Origin: Ecdyonurus torrentis
Lineage: Eukaryota > Arthropoda > Insecta > Ephemeroptera > Heptageniidae
Assembly (NCBI GenBank): GCA_949318235.1
Contig: OX439132.1
Location: forward strand, 6,716,034 to 6,780,033
DNA: 64,000 bases
Direction: 5' to 3'
Shown: piece by piece, positions 30,891 through 64,000 of the stretch
How the letters are laid out: the number at the start of each line of letters is the position of its first letter
Numbering within the stretch: position 1 is the first letter of the stretch
Notes under the pieces: generated by a model
What the model was told of the DNA's origin: nothing
What the model saw: the letters and a program-made list of their open reading frames with translations, nothing else
The model's database searches: none
Made by a program: the position numbers and the translations under genes

Positions 30891-32340
30891 ATGAACAAAA
30901 GTGTTGCATCTAGGAAAACCATCGTAGTGGATAATGGTTCTGGTACAATAAAATTTGGATTTGCAGGAAGTGATGAACCTTCTGTATTTCCAAATATTGT
31001 TGGTCAGCTTAAAAAAATGGTACGTTTTTTTTAATAGAAAAAAAAAATATAGTAAGAAAAAACATTTTAGGTATTAATACGTATATATTTCTTTATTTAG
31101 AAAATAACAGATTCTCCACATGAATATTACGTTGGCAATGAGGCTCAAATGAAACGTGATATCCTCACGGTGAAGTATCCAATGCAGTACGGTCTTATAG
31201 CCAATTGGGATGACATGGAGAAAGTTTGGTACCACATATTCTACCAAGAACTTAAAACTGATCCTAGACAACACTCTGTACTCTTAACTGAACCTCCTAT
31301 CACTACAAATAATCATCGAGAAAAAATGACGCAGATAATGTTTGAAAATTTCAATATTTCATCACTGAATATTAGTGCGCAACCCGTATTATCTTTATTT
31401 GCGTCAGGATCTACCACTGGAACTGTTATAGATTTTGGTGATAGTGTTACCTACATTGTACCCATTCATGATGGTAAATATATCGATTGAAAAGTTCAAT
31501 ATATATATTTTAATTATAATTTATTGTTTATGTAACAGGTCATGCACTGCGAGATAATATTCCGAGATGTAACACTGCAGGACGCGATCTTACTTATTAC
31601 TTAATGGATATTTTATCTAGAAAAGGATATTCATTTACAACTCCAGGTTGGTTATTTACATTATTTTTTTACTGTACAGTTTTCATACCTCAAAGTTTCT
31701 AAATTGTGTATATGAAAATTCATCAAAACAATTTAGAATTTTTATTTTCATATCAATTTTTCAACATTTTGCTTTTTATGCTTCATATACTTGGTGTTTA
31801 TAACTTTTAATTTATATTTTATTTGACATCGTTATAGCTGAACGTGAGGTGGTACGTGAACTTAAAGAAAAATTCTGCTACGTTGCTCTTGACTATAAGA
31901 ATGAATCAGCGAAGCCAACTTCTGGTCTCAAGAAAATCTACAAACTTCCTGATGGTCAGGTCATTTCCATGGACAACGAACGTTTTCGCTGCCCCGAGGC
32001 TTTGTTCCAACCCAAATTTATTGGTCTTGAGATGGCAGGTGTTCACCAAATTGCATGGAACGCTATCAAAAAGTCTAATTTCAAGAACCAGCAATACAAC
32101 ATCATACTCTCAGGGGGTTCCTCGATGTTTCCGGGACTTGAGGAACGTTTGCAAAAAGAAATCACGGCTCTAGCTCCCAGCGGTGCTAAAGTTATGATTA
32201 AAGCTCGACCTACGAGGAAATATTCTGCATGGCTTGGAGGTAGTCTGCTCGCAGCTCTGCCAACCTTTCCACAAATGTGTATGACTAGAGAGGAGTACAA
32301 TGAGTTTGGTCCATCCTTCGTGCATCAGAAATGTTCTTAA
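30891..32340 (+). CDS. Strongly diverged actin paralogue (4 exons)
   Basis: Exons are 30891-31019, 31101-31473, 31539-31646 and 31838-32340, giving 370 aa. All junctions are GT-AG and all three introns sit at the same codon positions and phases as in the actin at 34474-36717, so the pair arose by DNA duplication. The nucleotide-site core is kept ([19 protein letters not shown], near-canonical C-terminus FVHQKC). The subdomain 2 D-loop is rewritten and two residues shorter ([19 protein letters not shown]). The usually methylated His73 is Tyr ([11 protein letters not shown]). The DSGDGV phosphate loop reads DFGDSV. The extended N-terminus MNKSVASRK replaces the acidic actin N-terminus. The open frame and intact splice sites argue against a pseudogene. 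It may be a tissue-restricted (for example germline) actin; this is inference. Confidence 0.88.
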
Positions 32341-33950
32341 TTTTTTGTTTTTTTCTTTTTCTGTCTTTTTTTTTTTTTTTTTTCCTTCTTATTTTTTTTT
32401 TTTAATTTTCTTTTTAAATTATCATTGACATTATTATTACACTATATAAAATATTTGTACCATACTTTTAATTTTTATTAATATATTAAATAACTATAAA
32501 AATAATTAATAATAAAAATAATTTAATTAATAATACACGTACGTATCATCATAAACTCTGTTATTATAATTATTGATCTCTTTCAAATGTAATATGTATA
32601 CACTCTTCTAACTTGCTTTTATTATTTTTTTTATATATATACAATTAGTTAATTATCAAATCAACTTTTATGACATCTTTCCATTAAAAATGGAAAATAT
32701 AACAACATTAAATTTTAGGTCAGAAAAAAATGCATAAATTAGATAAGTACAAATTATGTTATTAAAAATGTTTTATTTTTATTTTAGATAAATTTGTGTT
32801 TTATTTTATGACCGCATAACTTCTTCCTATGTTTAGTTTAAGCTCAAAAGATAACAAATACAGCAAATTTTGATTGTAAATACAATAATACAATAAGAAG
32901 TGCTGAATTTTGTACAATCTAGTTGCACTAAAATTGGCTGGAGAGAAATATATTAAAATTCATTTATAAAAAATTCTAAATACAATCCAATAAATTTACT
33001 TAAAAAAAAAAGATTATTACTAAACTAATGATAGCAATATGCTATGAGACAGGGTATTTATTTATCCAGTGAATAATAATTATTCAAATAAAGATATTAT
33101 AAATTAGGATATTATCAAATAATTTTAATAATTATATGCTTGAGAATCTTGAGATAGAAACTATATTTCAATTGTACGCGATGAACATAATATAATTAAA
33201 TAAAGATAACTGAAGTGTGGAATACCAAATATTTATTACATTTTATCACGTAATTTAGATATGAAGGAATTCATTATCATTTTTCCAATTAATAATAATT
33301 ATTATTGTGATCTGTCAACACAAAATAATATTTTTATTGTGCAATACAAATATTTGGTCGCATGAGAATTTAATGCATTTTAATGGAAGTTGCATGCAAT
33401 AAGATTCACAGTATTGCACGCATTTTTAAATTATTGCTCCGATTGAAATAAAGTTTGATGTGACGATCGACTTTGATATTTATTTGCACCATTACATACA
33501 TTACAAAAATAAAGGAGAAAAAATAAAAATAATATCAGCAATGCAGTAATGTAATAATAAAAGTTACACAAATAGTATCACAAATAATAACTATTATATA
33601 TTGTAATAATATAATAATAATACCACGAATTTATTCTGTACATCAGTATACTTAGCTATAAGTCACAATTTTTAGGTTTTTATTTTATCACTTACAAATT
33701 TTAATAATTAGTAATCTCATTATGACATGACATTATATGATATCGATAAATTATTGTTTTAGTGATTTTTAGAACGAAAAAAAAAAAAAAAAAAAAACGC
33801 CCTGTGTGAAAATGACTTAATTTCCGAATCCTCCTTCATGGTCATGTTGCTCACTAAAATCCATCAGCAAATGGCATCGTCAGAGCTTTTTGTGATTATA
33901 AATTTTATCTTATCGCTATAGTAGAATGGTGAAGCAGCATACGGCAGATT
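32341..33950. other. Interval between the two actins
   Basis: T-rich 3' UTR-like sequence just after the stop, then AT-rich DNA with a poly-A tract at about 33778-33797. No gene is supported. Confidence 0.5.
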
Positions 33951-33963
33951 GAACGTTTTATGA

Positions 33964-33973
33964 CCATATATGG
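33964..33973. promoter_or_regulatory. CArG box of the canonical-type actin
   Basis: CCATATATGG is a perfect CC(A/T)6GG site about 30 bases upstream of the TATA box. Such sites bind serum response factor and are a hallmark of actin promoters across animals. Confidence 0.7.
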
Positions 33974-33999
33974 TAACGTATTTGTATAGATGAAGATAA

Positions 34000-34081
34000 T
34001 ATAAAGCGCTTCACAAATTAACTCAGCCTACTTTAATTTTCTTTGTCGTCCAGTACAGGTCAATTAGAAAATAATAATCAG
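34000..34081 (+). promoter_or_regulatory. TATA box and non-coding first exon of the canonical-type actin
   Basis: TATAAAG (34000-34006) is followed by an initiator-like CTCAGCC near 34022-34028. A probable untranslated exon ends at 34081 with donor AATCAG/GTAAGA. The matching acceptor (TGTTACAG) lies 5 bases before the ATG at 34474. Confidence 0.7.
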
Positions 34082-34449
34082 GTAAGATACAAAAGTTAAT
34101 TTTTTCTTGCAATTAATACTTTATAATTCAGTATATCTCAATTATTTAAATGTCCAAAATCAAATAAAAATAATTGATAAAAATAAATCTGGCCGTATAT
34201 TGAAACCTATAATTATAAGTGCATTCGATTTAATTAATTTTAAATTATTTCAGTATTATTTTATACACTGCAAACTGTATCGCATTTTCTTCAAATAGAA
34301 ATTTAGCCTTTTAACTTAATGTTGTTCCTGTTTTATTTATAAGAGAAAATTGCAATTGATCAAGTATGACAAATATTAAACTGCTCTCTTGTATTGATGT
34401 AATTATTATTTTTAAACCTCAAAAATTGTGAATGAAGTTTTAAGATTAA

Positions 34450-36717
<2,268 letters not shown>

Positions 36718-36769
36718 ATATACATATCAAATTTTGATCTCTAAATTCTTTACCAAATTTATAAATAAA

Positions 36770-39700
36770 TTATATATAATAAAAATAGTTTTGTAAATAA
36801 AAATAGTAATTTCATCTCTTTATATATCCTTCCTTAAAACATAGTTTTGTTTTTACTCATTCAATATTTCAAGTATCAACTATTGATTTCATAAGTACTT
36901 CAAGATAATTTTGGAAAAAAATGAAAAGAATTTTGCACCTTGCATAATGATAATTTTTGTACTGTCTCAACTTGCTTATCACTTTTACACAATGATTCTA
37001 GTGGAATATTTCCTTGGTCCTTGATATATTATGTTATCAACTAGAAAAAAAATAGTTTGGTAATCACGGAAAATATTGATGGTAATAATTTAAATGATAA
37101 GACTTGTTACTACTAATTTTATACATTAATAATTTATAGGATTGAAAAATTTAAACAACTTAATGTATAGTATATTTTTTAATATTTAAAATTTACGAGG
37201 GGTTGAGGGAATAGAATATAGAAATAAAACACACTTTAGTTAGAACTTTAGATAGTTTTATTTTATTAATTTATAGTTAATATGTTACAACCTGATAAAA
37301 TATCGACAATATACAATATCTACACCAAGTTTACATATTGTACCGTTATTTTATACTTACTTTTTATGGAACATATAATATATATTTTTTCTCTTTTGAT
37401 TTTTTTTTTTTTTTTTTTTAATCTTACTTTATAAATATTTATCATAAAATTTACAGCCAAAAATTAAAATACAATTACCACTAATAAAATTATAAATTTT
37501 CTGTTGCACAATAATTAATTGATTAATTATATTATCTATATTTACGAAAGGAGCAGTATTTATATATTATTATATTTAAATATTTATATAGATTATTATA
37601 TATGATAGAATCAATCGAATCATTTAGACAAAAGTATTTTATGCTCTTATTTTACAAAGCAGTTATAAAAATAGATTTCGTATTGATGTTGGTTGATAAG
37701 TTAGACAAAAAAGACAAATATATAGTTTATATTATATATATATATTTATTTATAATATATATAATGTATATATATTTTTTCATGTTTTCTGAGAAAACGA
37801 TGTCTTGTGTTTTATATTATATCATTAAAGCATAATGTTACCTTTGCATTTTATTATTTTATTTTTGTTCATAATTTTGTTGTTATGAAAACAATAATAA
37901 TAATTATAATAATAAAATTTAAAATATTACATAAATTCATGCAATTTATTTGTGCCCATAATATATTATACCTTTAATTTTTAATATTATATATATATAT
38001 TATTTATATAACAATATACAAGTTTTTTTTTTATTATTCATATTATATTCTTAATTATATATTTTAATGATGTTATAATTATATGTACAATATTATTGAC
38101 TAGAATCAGCATACATTTATATATTAATATATTCATATTATATTTACTGCCTTAGCACAGAAAATACTTTTTTTTTATACACATTCATTATTTTACACTT
38201 ATAACTATTTTATATTCCTTAATATTTTCAATTTTCTTTAATTTAGGAACAACATAACTTAATGCTATTAACTTTGATGTAAGTGTCATACAAAGTTTCA
38301 TTAAATTTTGATAATTATTTTTATACCTTAAAAAATGATATATTCATTGTATTTTAAATAATTATAATATGATATGTAAAAATTTATAATAATTAAATTA
38401 CTAATAGAATCTAAACTATATAAGTTTTAGAAAGAAAGAAAATTATTGTAAAATTTATTAAGATTTTTGTAAAAGATTGTTTAATTTTTAGTGTTCCATA
38501 ATTTTATAAGAAATCATCCTATGGACGGTTCGATTTTTTTTCCTTACAGTATTACTGTTAATATTTTTCTTTCTATAAGCAAAATAAAAGAAATCTATAA
38601 AGTTTTCAACCTATTGTACTAATTAAATATTTTTTCTTACCATGTTGTTCCAATATTTAAAGAACTTAATATTACAAGACCTAAACGAATGATTATGTAC
38701 TAGAAAAAGAAAATGATTTTTTTTTTCAAACAAATTTTAAAGCTTTAAGACTGATTAGTGATTATCATCATTCCTCATATTATATTCTTCTTTTTTTAGC
38801 TACATTAGTAAAAAGATATTAGAAATTCTATAGCTTTATGTATTTATTTTTAAAATGTCCACTAATTTTAAAAGAGCATTTATATTTCTATTCTTTTTAT
38901 TCTGCAATATATAGTTCACTCCATTTGTCTTAAATATAGTATTTTTTATCAAGGCAACATCTATATTTTATTTATATACTGTAGGCTTTTTTTTTGCCTT
39001 ATCTATATTATAATATAATATTATATAGCATAATTATTGATATGGCAATAATTACTGAAAAGATAAAAATTAATTATAATAATACGATTGCACAAGAGCA
39101 CCACAAAATTTACTTCACATAGCTTTTTTTTCTTCAATTGAACAGAATGTATGGATTTTAAAATTTTCTTCAAGACTACTATTATTTTTTTGGTCGTTGA
39201 TACACAGCTCAAATATAATTTTTATTTATTTTGAAATTGTCATTATTATATAAAATGAATCAGTACACATTATATTATTGTCCATTGTCTAGGTCCAATT
39301 GTCGCAATTGATTTTTCACACGGGATATTTTTGTTTACTATTTTTTGCACTTGTTTCACTTATTTAAATAGAATAATTTCATTCTTTTAATATTATTGTA
39401 TTTACCAATTAAAATAATTCATACAAACTGTTCAATAAAACATTTTAAATATTTATATTGTTATATAATATATATTTTTTAATAATATTTTTTATATAAA
39501 TGATTTTTTTGTTTTATTTCACTATTATCGTAACTTTTTTTTTTTAGATATCAAGTACAGTATATAGCAAGTAAGAGATTTTTTTTTTGTTTTTTTTTTT
39601 TACTTTTTTAAACTTTTTTAAACTTTTTTAAACTTTTTTTTTTTAATTTTTTAAATCAGATAAGCGTTGAATGATATTTAAACTTGTTCCTTCTTTTCTG

Positions 39701-40213
39701 TATGCCACCATTACACAGAATCACAGATAAACTATTTTTTTTGTTCAGTCTTTATATGAAATCCATATTATTCTTCATATAATTAAATTTTGTATCCAAA
39801 TAATTTCTTCGTGTATAATAATTTGGACGCGTTGATCATTCTTCAGTTATATATCATTCGAGTAATAAAGATTTTTTTTTTCATTTCTTCTTTAATATAT
39901 ATAAAAATATCTACAAAGAGAAGGTATGTTGTTTTTTTTCATATAGGATATTAGAGCAGTAATAAATATATTTTTTATATTCATAGAGGTACTATATAAA
40001 TACATAGAAATATTTTTTTTTTGGTCATTTTGTAAAAATTTTATTTTTTAGTAAAGAAAGATATTTTTTTTTAGATTTTTTAAAAATCAAAGGCAAAGTT
40101 ACAGTGCAATTTTATTTTCATAATTTTGAATGACAGTATCTTAATGTTGATTGAATAAAATGGTATTAGTAAATTTTGATTTGTTCAAATATTTATGAAT
40201 GCATGTATGTATA

Positions 40214-40312
<99 letters not shown>

Positions 40313-40620
40313 GATGTAATTATTTAATAAACTACATTTTTTCGCAGCATCAATATCATAAATGTGAGTTGGAAAAAAAAATCTGGCATTCAAATTTATG
40401 AAACAAAGGTTAGTAATAAAGCATTTATACTGTAATATTATCATTATATATTTATTAATTATATAATATAAATAATGTACCTCTCTGCTAATTATTATTA
40501 ATAATTAAGAGTGTGTGTGCCAGAGGGGCGGAGCTGAAATGTGAGGCGCGGTGTGTGTAATGTTTAGAGCCAAAGACTCCTAGCAGTGCCGCTCATGCGC
40601 CGCCCCCACATGAGATGATA
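36770..40620. other. AT-rich gap between convergent actin and SLO2
   Basis: No supported gene in 3.85 kb. It is T-rich on the plus strand with many poly-T runs, an 11-base tandem repeat (AAACTTTTTT units, about 39601-39640) and a (TA)n array (40219-40310). Part of the right side is likely the SLO2 3' UTR. Confidence 0.55.
40219..40310. repeat. (TA)n microsatellite
   Basis: Pure TA array of about 92 bases downstream of SLO2. Tyr-Ile frames on both strands are artefacts. Confidence 0.96.
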
Positions 40621-61819
<21,199 letters not shown>

Positions 61820-61829
61820 CTGTTAACAT

Positions 61830-64000
61830 ACACGTCAAAGATTATCAATAAATTCAGTACAATGCAATAGAGCAGGAAAATATATAGGGTGCCCGAAAAT
61901 AGGATATAACAAAATCGTAAAGAATTCAAATTTAAATTTTTTTTTAGCAACAGACAGACAAATTACACTGAACATACACTGAACTGAATACGAACACAAT
62001 ATTGCATGGATAAAAGACAAATTATGTAAATAGTATAATAGGTTGGGTATACCAATCATAAACACTAGAAATGTACATAAGTTTATGCCTGAAAACAGGC
62101 GGTTTCATGTTAGAAATATCAATATTAAAATTTATCTTATTAGACAATAATAGCGAAAAAACTGAAGTAATATTCAAAAATACATTATAATTTCCTCTAA
62201 AAATGACATCGAACGTTTTTTTAAATACATTTCTTGCAGTAATAAACATTGCTGAAGGTGTGTGTGTTGTAAAGTGCGGCAGAGACTCTACGTGACCAGT
62301 GTTGGTTTATTTACATATCTTGGCGTACGCAAGACGTGTAAGTATGGTCATATGAAGAGGCCGAGGATCGCAGACGTGCAGCATGTACACTGGACGCCGG
62401 TAAACACCCCAAGGGCTGGACGTACGATTGACCAAACGTAGGTCCAGAGAGTACCGTTATTCAAAATTTTAATCTGACAAGTTATATAAACCTGTAGTAC
62501 TAATTACCATTGCCAATAGTATGTGTGAAGTAGAGTAGTATGTTAATGTGGGAGCAAGGCACTCTAAAGACAGTAAAACGTAAAGAAAAAAGAAAAAAAA
62601 CACGTCAATTGAATTTCTTTACTTCATCCATAAAAATAACATTGATAATTGAAAGTAGTTTTTATTATTATTATTATTATTATTATTTTTTTTTTTTACA
62701 ATTATTTTAAAAACTTCAATCGTCCTTAATTTTCCAGCTTTAATTTCACAAATTACAAAAATGCAAAGTTCAGTTGAATCGAGATACGTCGACCACCGTC
62801 GCTCTTCAACCATCGAATAAAAGTGCGATAAAATATTAAGTGTATTATTAAAATATGCCTTAAAATTCAAGGAATTAAAAAATAGTCGTATTTTATATGC
62901 AATAGATTCAAGTTTTGAGAATAATAATAATAATAATAATAAAAGAAAAAAAAACTACGACAGCCTCTAATTAGCAATGTATTTCTTATGTAGTAAACAA
63001 ACTTAGCGGACTACGACAACTTTTTTATTTATTTTTTTTATTATTATTTTGCCGTTTTAGTTCTGCATGCCGCTTGCCTGTCTTCTTTAGGATGCCTTGT
63101 TCATACCCTTTAAATTTTGAAAACTTAACAACTTGTTGCCTTCATTGTTAAGAAAAACAAACGACGTGTTTCTTTCATTATTTTGAAATTCAAACGACTT
63201 GTTCCCTTCATTGTTTTAAAAACCAAAGAACTCGTTCCCAAACTTGGGACAACAAAACGAATTGTCTAACGAATTGTTTAAGTCCTTAGAAAATACTAAT
63301 TATATTCTCACTGAAACTGTTGAAAATCTCAATCAAATAATATGCCGTAAAATTGCAATCATGGATTCTTAAAAATGGGAAGGGGGAAAAAATGAAGAAA
63401 AGAAAAAAAATCTGATGGAGTGAGAGTTATACTTAGTATTTTCTAGGGACTTGTTTTAGATATGTTTTTGAATAAATAAGATTATTTAGTTTAATCAACT
63501 AAATGTATTTTAAGGGCGTTTTTAATACTATTATATTAGCTATGTATGTATTTTTAGAATAAAAAAATAAAAGTTTTTGACTTAAAACTTTCTATATCGT
63601 AGACTTTTCCCCTTTAACCTTTACAAATTTCATCTTGAACAATAATATACACAATTATGAACATTTCTACATAGATGGAGAAACAAGACTTTTGTTTTAA
63701 ATATTTGTGCTTTATAAAGTCAACCATGAGAACAAAAACTTGCTATTTAAATAAAGTTTACTAAAGTTATCAAAATTTTCTTTATAACAAATTAAATTAC
63801 AAATTTGTAACAGATTTCATAAAAAATGAAAATAAAATATTCCAAATAAAAACTTTCGTAAGGATCTAACACTCATTACAAGCTTTAATTTTTTTTATAC
63901 GGAAATAAAAGTAAAGATTTGATTTAAAATGTAAACACGACTGGTAAATAAAAAAAAAAATTGCATTAACTGATAAAAAGATTTTACACTAATCACAATC
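61830..64000. other. Right-edge interval, probable SLO2 intron
   Basis: Upstream of the first visible SLO2 exon. It holds a GC-richer unassigned block (62270-62460), a (TTA)n tract (about 62665-62690) and a tandem repeat (63126-63245). No S1/S2 exon was recognised here, so this is probably intron sequence. Confidence 0.45.
63126..63245. repeat. About 33-base tandem repeat, 3-4 degenerate units
   Basis: Units begin AACAACTTGTTGCCTTCATT, AAACGACGTGTTTCTTTCAT, AAACGACTTGTTCCCTTCAT and AAAGAACTCGTTCCCA. The last unit is partial. It is non-coding in all frames examined. Confidence 0.7.

Noticed and set aside
37602..37835. 77-codon ORF in the actin-SLO2 gap.
   Set aside because: Low-complexity Ile/Tyr/Lys composition as expected from AT-rich DNA; no start or splice context.

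Overview
This 64 kb window is nuclear DNA of an invertebrate, most likely an arthropod. It is very AT-rich, with long (TA)n, (GA)n and poly-A/T tracts, spliced genes with GT-AG introns, and many short inverted-repeat elements. Three features favour an arthropod: secreted low-complexity proteins whose first intron splits the signal peptide after 5-6 codons (the layout of arthropod cuticle-type genes), TATA boxes on those genes, and an actin beginning MCDDEVAAL. The species cannot be named from the sequence.

Region 1 (about 1.0-17.3 kb) is a cluster of four unrelated-looking secreted low-complexity proteins: A and B on the minus strand, C and D on the plus strand, with B and C diverging from a shared 2.2 kb interval. 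A is a Gly/Arg/Gln-rich protein with an acidic tail. B is a basic His/Arg/Pro protein. C is an Asn/Gly repeat protein ending in an Arg-Ser-like basic tail. D is a 608-residue His/Tyr/Gly/Pro/Gln repeat protein in four exons, with a probable GC-AG third intron. They look like extracellular structural, adhesive or sheath proteins; no family was recognised.

Region 2 (18.7-28.8 kb) holds two conserved plus-strand genes: an FLVCR-family major facilitator transporter (7 exons, 445 aa) and the NSUN6-type RNA cytosine-5 methyltransferase (9 exons, 448 aa). Both were reconstructed with consistent splice phases.

Region 3 (29.9-36.7 kb) holds a tandem actin pair with identical intron positions. The first is strongly diverged, with a rewritten D-loop. 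The second is near-canonical, with a CArG box, TATA box and non-coding first exon. A 0.69 kb inverted-repeat transposon lies just upstream of the diverged copy.

Region 4 (40.6-61.8 kb and beyond the right edge) is a minus-strand SLO2/KCNT potassium channel. Twenty-one coding exons are visible (1,264 codons plus stop, from around S3 to the C-terminus); exons for the N-terminus, S1 and S2 lie beyond position 64,000 or were not found. The 3.9 kb between the convergent actin and SLO2 genes, and the large SLO2 introns, are AT-rich with no supported gene.

All exon joins were read by eye from splice motifs, frame and family similarity. No alignment or expression data were available.
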